Of a DNA stretch of 35,665 nucleotides, positions 18,680-26,373 are shown piece by piece. The stretch spans positions 1-35,665 of the forward strand of contig SHUM01000037.1 in NCBI GenBank assembly GCA_009691245.1, written 5' to 3'. Source of the DNA: Acidobacteriota bacterium (GTDB lineage: Bacteria > Acidobacteriota > Terriglobia > 2-12-FULL-54-10). Each line of letters opens with the position of its first letter. Within the stretch, counting starts at the first letter, position 1. The position numbers and the translations under genes are program-made. Under the pieces are notes generated by a model that had not been told where the DNA came from, did not search any database, and saw only the letters and a program-made list of their open reading frames with translations.

Positions 18680-19451
18680 AGTATCTGATGATGGTATTCA
18701 GGATTCCAAGGCCATAAATACAGCCTTGGCCGAACCGGACCGAGGAGCAATCAAAACTATAGCGCGTGGTAACGGGAATCTCCTTGAAGCGCAGCCCCTT
18801 CAGATGCATCTGCACGATGATCTCGTTGTCGAAGACGAAATTATCCGAGTTGGCCTCGAAGTTCACCATCTCCAGCGCGTGGCGGCTAAAGGAGCGATAT
18901 CCCGAGTGAAACTCCGTGAAGCGCGTGCCCAGGGCGAGATTCTCAATGCCGGTAAGAAACTTGTTGGCGACGTATTTCCACAGGGGCATCCCGCCGGCCA
19001 GCGGATCGCCCATCATGCGCGAAGCCATCACCACGTCGGCTTCACCGGCGCGTAGAGGCGCGACCAGCTCGGGTACGATGGTCGGATCGTACTGATAATC
19101 CGGGTGCAGCATCACCACATAGTCCGCGCCACGCGCCAGCGCATTGGTGTAGCAGGTCTTCTGATTACCGCCGTAGCCGCGATTCTTGCGATGGCGGATG
19201 GCATGGATGGAAAGCGACTTGGCCAGATCAAATGTGTTGTCAGAGCTGGCGTCGTCCACCAGAATGATTTCGTCGTAACTGTTCGCTGGAATCTGGGAGT
19301 AGGTTTTCTCGAGCGTCCGCGCCGCATTATACGCGGGCATAACCACGATGGTCCTGCCTCCTGCGGGCTGCGGCGCAATGGCACTGGAGGCGACGCCGGG
19401 CGCGGCGGTGGAAGTCGAATTGGTGGCCGGTGAAGTCATGGTTTCCATCAT
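18636..19451 (-). CDS. Family 2 glycosyltransferase, polyprenol-phosphate sugar synthase-like
   Basis: This GT-A glycosyltransferase has 271 residues and resembles dolichol/undecaprenol-phosphate mannosyl- or glucosyltransferases. IVVMPAYNAARTLEKT (about 31-46), ILVDDASSDNT (about 62-72), KNRGYGGNQKTCY and the metal-binding LHPDYQYDP (in place of the usual DADxQ) are all present. ASRMMGDPLAGG matches the conserved SR...GG loop, and no C-terminal membrane helices follow. A leader of ~30 Ala/Thr/Ser-rich residues precedes the core; starts at residues 1, 2 or 5 are equally possible. Its 3' end overlaps the methyltransferase start by 44 bp. Confidence 0.88.
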   Translation of the reverse strand: MMETMTSPATNSTSTAAPGVASSAIAPQPAGGRTIVVMPAYNAARTLEKTYSQIPANSYDEIILVDDASSDNTFDLAKSLSIHAIRHRKNRGYGGNQKTCYTNALARGADYVVMLHPDYQYDPTIVPELVAPLRAGEADVVMASRMMGDPLAGGMPLWKYVANKFLTGIENLALGTRFTEFHSGYRSFSRHALEMVNFEANSDNFVFDNEIIVQMHLKGLRFKEIPVTTRYSFDCSSVRFGQGCIYGLGILNTIIRYFVHRTGIHRYKQFL

Positions 19452-19777
19452 GGTTATCGCACGCTGCTCCGCGATGATTTTATCATTAACTCACCGGGGG
19501 ATCGCCCATGCCATGCCCGGTCCGGAAAGTCCCTAATCTAGCACGTTTGCGTTCCAGATGATAAAGCTGGTGTCTCGCGGGGCTAGTGGCATGCGGTCGG
19601 GTAAATGACTACCAACAGTTCCCGTTGCCCGGCGACTCGTTCGGCGATAGAATTGGACTATCATTACAAGGCGGCATAACAAGGCAGCCTTACAATGTTG
19701 CCTAAGAAGGCGGCTGGCACGTCGGCTGTTGATTCCGCACGGCGCAGCGGATTTTCTATGGGGCAGGAGGACAAACG
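19452..19777. other. Intergenic region, no gene seen
   Basis: This 326-bp gap lies between two divergent genes. No supported coding frame, tRNA or repeat was found. An AAGGCAGCCTT palindrome (about 19682-19692) and nearby AAGGCGGC words form a short, possibly foldable tract. A strong ribosome site (GGCAGGAGGAC) closes the region just before the next ATG. Confidence 0.5.
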
Positions 19778-20599
19778 ATGTCTGGTAAGTTGTCCCGGAG
19801 TTTGCTCGTTATTGTTTCCGCCATTCTATTGCTTTCTGTTTTTGGCGCAACGTCCCTGCGTGCCGCCGAGGGGTTGACGCCCAAATCGCGCATGGCCATC
19901 CTGCGCGGGCTGATCGCGGAATATTGCACGACGCGCGTGGCGCTGCCGCTGGGCGAAAAGGGCGTCGAGCTTTCCACCGCAGGCGAGATCGATCAGGAGA
20001 GTCTTACCCGAGAGATGGCGCAGAACGGTTCAGCCGCCCAGCAGAATCAATTGGTGCAGATTACCGCCATCGCCTTCCGCGACAAAGAAATCCTCTTCGA
20101 GATCAACGGCGGCGGCAAGAAGAAAACCAAGTGGACCGACCGTATCGAAGTGGGCATGGGATCGAACACCACGCCGCTCAGCCGGCAGGACGGCAAGAAG
20201 GCTGTCGGGTCGTATATCACAATTGATTTTAATGGAAAGCTCCCCGACCTGACCGTGGACGAGCTGAAGGCCATGCTCAACACGGTGCTCGACTTCACTC
20301 CCGTCAATCCCATGCAGTCGATGAACGTTGTGGTGCCGGAGGAATTCAAGGAAGCCGTGGAGGCAAAGAAGGCCGAGGTAGGCATGTCCATGGACGTAGT
20401 TCGATTGTCCATGGGGCCACCCGATCAAAAGGTGCGTGAGACCAAGGACGGCGTCGAGCAGGAAGACTGGATCTACGGCAAGCCGCCGCTTAGGATGATC
20501 TTTGTAACCTTTGAAGATGATGTGGTGGTGAAAGTGGAGGAGATGCAGGGCGGCGTGCATGGCAGCATACAGGACTACCCGAAACAGCCGCCGCGTTAG
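19778..20599 (+). CDS. Exported hypothetical protein
   Basis: The 273-residue protein has a clear signal peptide (about 1-30: basic start, LLVIVSAILLLSVF, RAA cleavage area). The mature part has no family I can name. Its first half (about 31-135) contains EYCTTRVALPLGEKG and a charged FEINGGGKKKTKW strand. The last ~80 residues (SMDVVRLSMGPPDQKVRE...EDWIYGKPPLRMIFV) look like a BamE/OmlA-type 'GPPD...W.YG' fold, a pattern found in envelope lipoproteins, though no lipobox Cys is present. The start follows AGGAGG with 7-8 nt spacing. It lies 77 bp before the selenoprotein gene; a small GCGCCG/CGGCGC hairpin (20599-20615) begins at its stop codon and may separate the two units. Confidence 0.8.
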   Translation: MSGKLSRSLLVIVSAILLLSVFGATSLRAAEGLTPKSRMAILRGLIAEYCTTRVALPLGEKGVELSTAGEIDQESLTREMAQNGSAAQQNQLVQITAIAFRDKEILFEINGGGKKKTKWTDRIEVGMGSNTTPLSRQDGKKAVGSYITIDFNGKLPDLTVDELKAMLNTVLDFTPVNPMQSMNVVVPEEFKEAVEAKKAEVGMSMDVVRLSMGPPDQKVRETKDGVEQEDWIYGKPPLRMIFVTFEDDVVVKVEEMQGGVHGSIQDYPKQPPR

Positions 20600-20676
20600 C
20601 GCCGTGTAGCGGCGCGATGGCCTTGCCGATTCACTGGCGCATTAACCAAGGACCATCAGCCAAGGACCAGCAGCGA

Positions 20677-20910
20677 ATGCACATTCTCATTGAATACTGC
20701 TCGAAGTGAAACTACGAACCTACAGCCGTCAGTTTGACGCAGAAAATCCTGGTGGAGTTCAAGCAGCGCATCTCGCAGCTCGAGCTGAAACCCTTCAGCG
20801 ACGGGCGCTTCGAAGTATTCGTCAACTCGCAGAAAATTTTCTCGAAGCTCGCCGAGCATCGCTTCCCGGAAGCGAGCGACATCATCGCCGAGTTGAAGAC
20901 TCACAAGTAA
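20677..20910 (+). CDS. selW: SelW-like (Rdx family) selenoprotein, UGA at codon 11 read as selenocysteine
   Basis: An ATG (20677-20679) opens a frame of 77 codons plus TAA (20908-20910), interrupted only by TGA at 20707-20709. The product begins MHILIEYCSK-U-NYEPTA, so the TGA forms the C-x-x-U redox motif (Cys8, Sec11). That motif defines SelW/Rdx thioredoxin-like proteins; mammalian SelW has YCGAUGYKP at the same place. Later features also fit: a long amphipathic helix, an FSDGRFEVFVN strand pair, an IFSKLAEHRFPE turn and a C-terminal helix. The length matches small bacterial Rdx proteins. A hairpin resembling a bacterial SECIS follows the TGA. AAGGA lies 10 nt upstream of the ATG. The next gene starts 2 nt after the stop, implying an operon. 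The alternative is a nonsense-mutated Cys homologue. SelA/B/C/D genes are not in this window. Confidence 0.85.
20710..20753 (+). promoter_or_regulatory. Putative bacterial SECIS element
   Basis: Immediately after the in-frame TGA, a hairpin forms from CGTCA (20727-20731) and TGACG (20735-20739) with the tri-loop GTT (20732-20734). Its apical loop begins 22 nt after the TGA, within the 16-37 nt range known for SelB-dependent SECIS elements, and it contains the G-U expected in the loop. Weak outer pairing (CAG 20723-20725 with CTG 20749-20751) may extend it with an internal loop. A folding program would be needed to settle the full structure. Confidence 0.6.
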
Positions 20911-20912
20911 TC

Positions 20913-21902
20913 ATGTCCACTCTGCCGCTGCGTCGCTTCCTGCTGTGGCTGGCGTGCTGCACCGCGCTTATCACTGGTGGGGTCGCCAACCTCACCGCTG
21001 CTCCCATCGAGGTTCCCCCGCCAGTCCTCTCCGGGTTTGAATTACTTCGCAATGGCCATTACTCGAAAGCGCTGGAGGCGGCCCGCCATCTCGCAGGCGA
21101 ATTCCCCGCGCACCCGCTGCCGCCACTGCTGGAGGCCCAGGCTCACTTCGATCTCATCTTCTGCCAGACCGGGCACATCAATGCAAAAGAACTCTGGCAT
21201 TTCTCCGAAACTCCCGACAGCCCTCTGAATCAACCGTTCGCGCGCGCCGTGGACAAGGTGTTCGAGCTCAGCGCGCAAATGAAACGGAGTCCGGAGACTT
21301 CCGCTGAGGCGCTCTTCTATGAGGGGACCGCGCACGGTTTCCGCGCGAGATTGCATACGCTACGCGAGCAGATGTTGCCCTCGGGCCGGGAGGGTAAGCA
21401 GATGCGCGAGGCGCTGCTCAAGGCCGTCGCGCTCGATCCGACGCTGGCTCACGATGCCGGCGTTGGCCTCGGCATTTATGACTACTACGCCGACTCGCTC
21501 TCGCCGCTCATCAAGTTTTTCAGGTTTTTCTTGTTCATCCCCGGCGGCAACATGGAACGCGGTATCGCGCAGCTCCACGCCGCGGCGGATACCGGCAATC
21601 TGTTCAGTCCGGAAGCGCGCTGGGAGCTGGCGCGAATCATCGGCGTCCGGGAGGGGCGCCACGAGGAGGCCGTTAAGCTGCTGGTCCCGCTCGTTCACGC
21701 CTATCCCGACAACGCGCTATTCGCGCTGCTCACCGCGCTCGAAGCGGAAGCCATGGGTAATTTGGAGATGGCCCGTGAATACGCACAGCGCGCCTTGGAG
21801 GCCTCGGCGCGCATGGACGTCGCCTGCCGACCCAAGCTTGAACCCGCCGCGCTGCAGGCCCTGGATCGCATAATGGCCGCCGCATCCGAGCCGCGCCAGT
21901 AG
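20913..21902 (+). CDS. Exported TPR-like hypothetical protein
   Basis: From the ATG at 20913 the protein has 329 residues with a signal peptide (about 1-30: LRRFLLWLACCTALITGG). The frame is open further upstream, but there it only re-reads the selenoprotein gene in another frame. The mature part is all-helical with tetratricopeptide-like units, for example FELLRNGHYSKALEAARHLAGEF (about 42-64) and a C-terminal pair around EEAVKLLVPLVHAYPDNALF and AREYAQRALEAS. A central FFRFFLFIPGGNMERGI segment is conserved-looking. The start lies 2 nt after the selenoprotein stop, so the two are almost certainly co-translated. A scaffold role in the envelope is inferred only from the fold. Confidence 0.85.
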   Translation: MSTLPLRRFLLWLACCTALITGGVANLTAAPIEVPPPVLSGFELLRNGHYSKALEAARHLAGEFPAHPLPPLLEAQAHFDLIFCQTGHINAKELWHFSETPDSPLNQPFARAVDKVFELSAQMKRSPETSAEALFYEGTAHGFRARLHTLREQMLPSGREGKQMREALLKAVALDPTLAHDAGVGLGIYDYYADSLSPLIKFFRFFLFIPGGNMERGIAQLHAAADTGNLFSPEARWELARIIGVREGRHEEAVKLLVPLVHAYPDNALFALLTALEAEAMGNLEMAREYAQRALEASARMDVACRPKLEPAALQALDRIMAAASEPRQ

Positions 21903-21963
21903 TGGAGCGGACAACATCCCTAGCGAAAGCTTTGCTCAGTTTTACTACGACTCTGACGACGGT

Positions 21964-22359
21964 CTATAGATACTTCTTGTTCAAGGGCACGATGGTAACG
22001 GGCGACCCGACCCAATTGTTGAGCCGCGCTGCGATCAAGTCTTTAAGCTTTTCAAGTTCCGGCGTGTCCACGATGCAGGATGGCATGAACCACCGTGTCT
22101 TTCTCGAAGTAATGTGAATGCGAAATGCGCCAGCCTCGGGCTCATCACAAAAAATATCGACACTGAGAGAAACCGCTCCATCACGGAACCAAATAAACCA
22201 TCCCCAATCTTCCTGGTCGGCTTCAACTTTTGAGTAGGTGGAACGGATCGATGGAAGCAGTTGGTCCGAGACTACATCGCCTCCATAGCAACATTCGTTT
22301 ATGTAAGCATCTTCATCCTGAACTTTCACCAGCTTAAGAAATGAGATTTCGTAAGGCAT
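21964..22359 (-). CDS. Hypothetical protein
   Basis: The protein has 131 residues from the ATG at 22359, which has GGAGG five nt upstream. A start four codons earlier is possible but lacks this. I do not recognise a named family. The middle reads QEDWGWFIWFRDG, then a strand-rich VSLSVDIFCDEPEAGAFRIHITSRK, and it ends in a helix TPELEKLKDLIAARLNNWVG. This compact alpha/beta layout resembles small stand-alone proteins of unknown function found across Proteobacteria and Acidobacteria. It converges with the TPR gene and lies 50 bp downstream of the HNH gene. Confidence 0.75.
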   Translation of the reverse strand: MPYEISFLKLVKVQDEDAYINECCYGGDVVSDQLLPSIRSTYSKVEADQEDWGWFIWFRDGAVSLSVDIFCDEPEAGAFRIHITSRKTRWFMPSCIVDTPELEKLKDLIAARLNNWVGSPVTIVPLNKKYL

Positions 22360-22409
22360 GGCCGCCTCCATTCGTTTCTGGAAACGTTTGCGGATGTCAG
22401 ACCACAACG

Positions 22410-23006
22410 CTAGAAGAATAGGTATTTGCGCCAACGGGAATCGGTGTTCGCCATCAGGCGCATCAGGTGACGATTGGTGTGCAGATTGTAGGGGCGCGGC
22501 TGTTTGAGCAGCTTCATGTGGGCCTGCTCGGGCGTGCGATTGCCTTTGTAATTGTTGCAGAGGTAGCAGCAGGCCACCAGATTTTCCCACGTTGACTTGC
22601 CGCTGCGTGAGCGCGGCAGCACATGGTCCAGCGTCAGCGCGGAGGCGGGCAGTGTCTCGGCGCAGTACTGGCAGGTATAGCGGTCGCGGATGAGAATGTT
22701 TTTGCGGGACAGCACGCGCGACTGATAGGGAATGCGGTGATACTCAATCAGCCGGATCACAGAAGGCACGCGCAGTGAGCGCGAGGTGGCGCGAATCACG
22801 TCGAGGGAAACTTCCTCCGCCATCGCCGCGCCTTTCAGGATCAGCACAATGGCCCGGCGCGCGCCGCAGACATTTACCGGCTCATACGTTGCGTTCAGGA
22901 CCAGCACGGGTGCTTGTAGCATCGCGACTTTATCCTTGTAGGCCTCGTTGGATTTCTCGCCGTTACTCGTATAGGCGTCCATTGCCGTTCGTGCCGTGGC
23001 GCGCAT
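22410..23006 (-). CDS. HNH endonuclease family protein
   Basis: The protein is 198 residues. Following a variable leader, VLVLNATYEPVNVCGARRAI opens the conserved core. The nuclease motif has C-x2-C (CQYC, about 119-122), LDHVLPRSRSG (the His/Asp of HNH), WENLVACC and C-x2-CN-x-KGNRT. The two cysteine pairs hold structural zinc. Proteins of this type are widespread, chromosomal and of uncertain role (DNA repair or processing), and no restriction or phage genes lie near. Starts at residues 9 and 29 (22922, with AAGGA upstream) are alternatives; codon use across residues 10-28 still looks coding. It is separated from comF by 35 bp. Confidence 0.88.
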   Translation of the reverse strand: MRATARTAMDAYTSNGEKSNEAYKDKVAMLQAPVLVLNATYEPVNVCGARRAIVLILKGAAMAEEVSLDVIRATSRSLRVPSVIRLIEYHRIPYQSRVLSRKNILIRDRYTCQYCAETLPASALTLDHVLPRSRSGKSTWENLVACCYLCNNYKGNRTPEQAHMKLLKQPRPYNLHTNRHLMRLMANTDSRWRKYLFF

Positions 23007-23041
23007 TCGGCAATTATTTCAGCGGACCAGCCTCAGGCCGA

Positions 23042-23806
23042 TTATACAATATCTCTTGCGCCGGGCCGCGCGCGGGCCAGCGTGAGCGCCCGTACCTGCG
23101 CCGCGCCCGCTTCACGCAACGCCGCCGCGCAGGCGTCGAGTGTCGCGCCCGTCGTCAGCACATCATCAATCAACAGTATCGACGCACCTTTCACGCGCCC
23201 TGGTTCGGGCACCGCAAATGCGCCGCGGACATTCTTCCTGCGCTCGGCTCCGCGCAGTCCCGTCTGCGGAGGGGTGTCGCGCATGCGCACGCAATCCCGG
23301 CCGCCGACGCGCACCCCGTTCAGTCGCGAAAGATTCTCGGCCAGCAACTGCGCCTGATTGAAGCCGCGCTTGCGCTGGCGATTGCGGTGCAGGGGCACGG
23401 GAAGGATTAAATCAAATTGGATCGGCGATTTGCTGCCAGTCGCGAAACGACCGGAAGCCTCCTGCAGGCAGCGTGCCAGTGGTTTGGCCAGTGGAAACCA
23501 GGCATCGTATTTGAAGCGACGGATCAGGTCACCCAGCACGCCGTCATACTCCGCGAAGCTGCGGGCCTGATCAAATGAGTACGATGCGCGGCGGCACAAT
23601 CCGCACAGCTCCGTGCCGTGCAGGCCCAGCGTGGAACCCAGAAACAGTCCGCAGTGCTCGCACTCCAATCCGTCGTAGGGTTGCACGCGCTCCCAGCAAG
23701 GGTGGCAGACAGGAACAGCATCAATGGCGTCCAGTGGTGTATCGCAGACACGGCAGAGAGAAGGAATTAGCAAAGTCGATAGAGGATCGACCAGCGCATG
23801 AATCAC
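23042..23806 (-). CDS. comF: ComF family amidophosphoribosyltransferase-like protein
   Basis: The 254-residue protein begins with a zinc-ribbon region with several C-x2-C pairs (CRVC, CHPC, CEHC, CGLC; about 18-73). It is followed by a type I phosphoribosyltransferase domain with LPVPLHRNRQRKRGFNQA (about 130-150), QTGLRGAERRKNVRGAF (about 184-200) and the PRPP-binding LLIDDVLTTGAT (about 212-223). ComF proteins assist DNA uptake or related single-strand DNA handling; the exact reaction is not settled. The neighbours are an HNH nuclease downstream and a DksA-type zinc finger protein upstream. No other competence genes are in the window. Confidence 0.92.
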   Translation of the reverse strand: MIHALVDPLSTLLIPSLCRVCDTPLDAIDAVPVCHPCWERVQPYDGLECEHCGLFLGSTLGLHGTELCGLCRRASYSFDQARSFAEYDGVLGDLIRRFKYDAWFPLAKPLARCLQEASGRFATGSKSPIQFDLILPVPLHRNRQRKRGFNQAQLLAENLSRLNGVRVGGRDCVRMRDTPPQTGLRGAERRKNVRGAFAVPEPGRVKGASILLIDDVLTTGATLDACAAALREAGAAQVRALTLARARPGARDIV

Positions 23807-23903
23807 TGCCCGCAGGCGCGGGAAGCGGGGTTGACGATGCGGAGCAAACGCGATGGGTACCGAGAAGGCGCGACCTCCTGAGTTCCGCCAGCTACTAATC
23901 CAA

Positions 23904-24263
23904 CTAGCCGGTCAGCAGGCCCTGCTCCTGCTTTTCCTGGCACTCGATGCAATGCCTCGCCCAAGGTACAGCCTCCAGGCGCTTCGATTGCATCTCGCCT
24001 TCGCAGTGGACGCATGTGCCATAGGAGCCGTCCTTCATGCGATTCAGAGCTTCCTGTATTAGCGTCATGATGAAGCGGTCGTCGGTGCTCTTCTTAAACA
24101 GGAACTCCTTGTTGTAGGAGTTGGAGGCCTTGTCGGCAACGTCGTTGACGACCTCTCCGTCGGCCTCGCGCCCATCGTGCTCTGTGCGCGAGACGATTGC
24201 CTGCAACTGTTCCTTACGCTCAATCAGACGCGTCCTGTACATCTCTAGTTTTCTCTTGTCCAT
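23904..24263 (-). CDS. TraR/DksA-type C4 zinc-finger protein
   Basis: The protein has 119 residues. An N-terminal coiled-coil of about 60 residues precedes LIQEALNRMKDGSYGTCVHC, the standard entry to the DksA/TraR zinc finger. The finger is C-x2-C-x17-C-x2-C (CVHC ... CIEC). In this family the coiled coil enters the RNA polymerase secondary channel and the protein modulates transcription initiation. The acidic loop-tip residues (DGREADGEVVND) differ from E. coli DksA's DxxDxA, though D-V-A-D follows. The protein therefore may be a general regulator or a YbiI-like variant. The gene diverges from the symporter unit. An AGAGAATTCTCT palindrome (24300-24311) in the 141-bp gap could be an operator. 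Confidence 0.88.
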   Translation of the reverse strand: MDKRKLEMYRTRLIERKEQLQAIVSRTEHDGREADGEVVNDVADKASNSYNKEFLFKKSTDDRFIMTLIQEALNRMKDGSYGTCVHCEGEMQSKRLEAVPWARHCIECQEKQEQGLLTG

Positions 24264-24404
24264 TTAAAGTCGCTTCTAACTGAATCTCCGCCACACGTCA
24301 GAGAATTCTCTCGCTTTGAACCTATCATTCAATACTAGCGAACTCGAAACGGGAGTGTCAAGATTTGCTCCGGAAAGGAACAGCGTTGGTGATATGATTT
24401 GGCG

Positions 24405-24632
24405 ATGCGCCAGAAATCCAGCCATGGCAACAAAGACCGCGGCGGCAAGATGCCCGTTCCGCCCGCGCCCGTTCATTTGGCGAATGGACCGGTGAGTGAG
24501 CCGGTGCGTGAGGAAGACGAGCCGCCGCCGTTCTGCGGGACCTGGCCTCGTCTCTACGCCGCCATCGTCGGATACCTGGCCACGCTTATCACGCTGTTCT
24601 ACCTATTCACGCGCGCCTACAGGATCACATAA
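24405..24632 (+). CDS. Small one-helix membrane protein, symporter partner
   Basis: The protein is 75 residues from ATG 24405. The first ~45 residues are polar and Pro-rich; the last 30 form one transmembrane helix (LYAAIVGYLATLITLFYLFTRAY). Its stop overlaps the symporter ATG as TAATG, so the two are translationally coupled. Small helices encoded directly upstream of sodium:solute symporters are known (DUF485/YjcH with ActP, DUF3311 with others), and this looks like an analogous accessory subunit, though I cannot place it in a named family. No clear ribosome site precedes it. Confidence 0.75.
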   Translation: MRQKSSHGNKDRGGKMPVPPAPVHLANGPVSEPVREEDEPPPFCGTWPRLYAAIVGYLATLITLFYLFTRAYRIT

Positions 24633-26350
24633 TGAGTTGGATCGACTGGTTGGTTCTGCTGGCTTCCCTGGCGGGCATTGTCGGCTACGGTCTATATAAA
24701 GGCCGCGGCAGCAATACCGTGCAGGGGTATCTGCTCGCCGACAAGAGCATGCCTTGGTGGGCCATGGGCCTGTCGATCATGGCCACCCAAGCCTCCGCCA
24801 TTACCTTTATCGGCACCACTGGCCAGGGCTACTCGGACGGCATGCGCTTCGTGCAATTTTACTTCGGCCTGCCTCTGGCCATGATCCTGATCGCGGCGTT
24901 TGTCGTCCCCATGTTCCACCGCTCGGGCGTGGTTACCGCCTACGAGTTCATCGAGAACCGCTTCGACGCCAAGACTCGCGTCGCGGCCTGCATCATCTTC
25001 CTCATCCAGCGCGGACTCGGCGCGGGCCTCGCGCTCTACGCTCCCGCCGTGGTGCTGTCGGTGATCATGGGCTGGCCGGAGCGCTTCACGGTGGTCATCA
25101 TGGCCGTGATCGTGCTCGCATACGCCGTACCTGGCGGCATCAAGGCAATAACCTGGACCGATGTGCAGCAGATGCTGCTGATCTTCCTCGGCGTCATCGC
25201 GGCGTTTACCACGGCGGTGGTGCTGCTTCCGAAAAATGTTTCGTTCGGCGATGCGCTGTATCTGGCGGGCGTGTCGGGCCGGCTGAACGCCGTCGATCTT
25301 TCCTTTGACCTTAATAATCGCTACAACATCTGGTCCGGCCTGATCGGCGGCATGTTCCTCGCGCTATCCTACTTTGGCTGCGACCAGTCGCAAGTCCAGC
25401 GCTATCTGACAGGAAAATCCATTCGGCACAGCCGCCTGAGCCTGATCTTCAACGCCATCGCCAAAGTGCCATTGCAGTTTTTCATCCTGCTCACTGGCGC
25501 GATGGTCTTCGCGTTTTATTTGTTTGAAGCGCCGCCCATGCTCTTCAATCGCGTGGAGTCGGCGCGCCTGCAGCAGGCCGCTGATCCGGTGATCGCGCAG
25601 CAGTTGAGCGTGGTCGAGCAGCAGTACCAGCAATCGCTCACTGAGCGGCGAATCGTTTCGGAGGCTCTTGTACTACAGAAAAATGCCGAAGTAACTCCGG
25701 CGATGGGAAGCAGTCTGCTGACACCCGAAGACCTGCGCCGCGCCAACGCCGCCGTACTGGAGTCGCGCCAGAAGGGCGTCGAGTTGCTCAAGCAGGTCAA
25801 CGGCGGGGCCGAATACGACGACACCAATTACATCTTCCTGACCTTCGTCATGAAATACTTCCCCATCGGCATGATTGGTCTGGTGATGGCCGCCATCTTC
25901 GCCGCGGCCATGTCCACCATCTCGGCGGAGCTGAACTCGCTGGCCACCTCCAGCACCATCGACCTTTATCGGCGCTTCATTAATCGCGACGCGACGGACC
26001 GGCACTACGTAACCGTCTCCAAACTCTCGACCGTCTTCTGGGGCATCTACGCCGCTACGTTCGCCTTCTTCGGCGGCAGCCTCGGCTCGCTGATCGAGGC
26101 CATCAACATGGTCGGCTCGCTCTTCTACGGATCACTGCTGGGCGTGTTCGTGCTGGCCTTCGCCTTTAAGCGCGCCACCGCCAACGGCGCCTTCATCGGC
26201 CTCATCGTCGGCGAGATCGCGGTGTTGGCCACCAGCAAACTGTCCACCATCTCCTTCCTGTTGTACAACGTGGTGGGCTGCGTAGTAGTGGTCGCCGTGG
26301 GCCTGACGATCAGCAGCTTCTCCAAATCAAACCGCATTTCCGCCACTTAA
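24632..26350 (+). CDS. Sodium:solute symporter (SSS family)
   Basis: The 572-residue protein has roughly 13 predicted membrane segments. SSS hallmarks are the unwound-helix region around MATQASAITFIGTTGQGY (about 50-67), RFDAKTRVAAC, a TWTDVQQMLLIFLG helix, and the signature CDQSQVQRYLTGKS (about 250-263). A later helix reads AAIFAAAMSTISAELNSLATSS. A soluble insert of about 80 residues, rich in Gln/Glu (about 310-390), interrupts helices 8 and 9. Such transporters take up sugars, vitamins, amino acids or carboxylates with Na+; the substrate cannot be deduced. The gene starts inside the stop of the one-helix partner. A regulator gene follows 23 bp later. Confidence 0.93.
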   Translation: MSWIDWLVLLASLAGIVGYGLYKGRGSNTVQGYLLADKSMPWWAMGLSIMATQASAITFIGTTGQGYSDGMRFVQFYFGLPLAMILIAAFVVPMFHRSGVVTAYEFIENRFDAKTRVAACIIFLIQRGLGAGLALYAPAVVLSVIMGWPERFTVVIMAVIVLAYAVPGGIKAITWTDVQQMLLIFLGVIAAFTTAVVLLPKNVSFGDALYLAGVSGRLNAVDLSFDLNNRYNIWSGLIGGMFLALSYFGCDQSQVQRYLTGKSIRHSRLSLIFNAIAKVPLQFFILLTGAMVFAFYLFEAPPMLFNRVESARLQQAADPVIAQQLSVVEQQYQQSLTERRIVSEALVLQKNAEVTPAMGSSLLTPEDLRRANAAVLESRQKGVELLKQVNGGAEYDDTNYIFLTFVMKYFPIGMIGLVMAAIFAAAMSTISAELNSLATSSTIDLYRRFINRDATDRHYVTVSKLSTVFWGIYAATFAFFGGSLGSLIEAINMVGSLFYGSLLGVFVLAFAFKRATANGAFIGLIVGEIAVLATSKLSTISFLLYNVVGCVVVVAVGLTISSFSKSNRISAT

Positions 26351-26373
26351 CGATTCTGCAGGGAGATGAGTCG

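Noticed and set aside
17858-18688. 276-residue plus-strand frame
   Set aside because: It is antisense to the methyltransferase, with His/Gln/Arg-rich composition typical of shadows.
20656-20904. 82-residue minus-strand frame across the selenoprotein gene
   Set aside because: It is the antisense shadow of the SelW-like gene; the plus strand carries the family motifs and a ribosome site.
20677-20910. Pseudogene reading of the SelW-like frame
   Set aside because: Only one stop occurs and it falls at the precise Sec position; the remaining 66 codons are open and motif-bearing, and a SECIS-like hairpin follows. It is not fully excluded without selABCD data.
20706-20912. Upstream extension of the TPR-like protein
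   Set aside because: It re-reads the selenoprotein gene out of frame; the ATG at 20913 starts a proper signal peptide.
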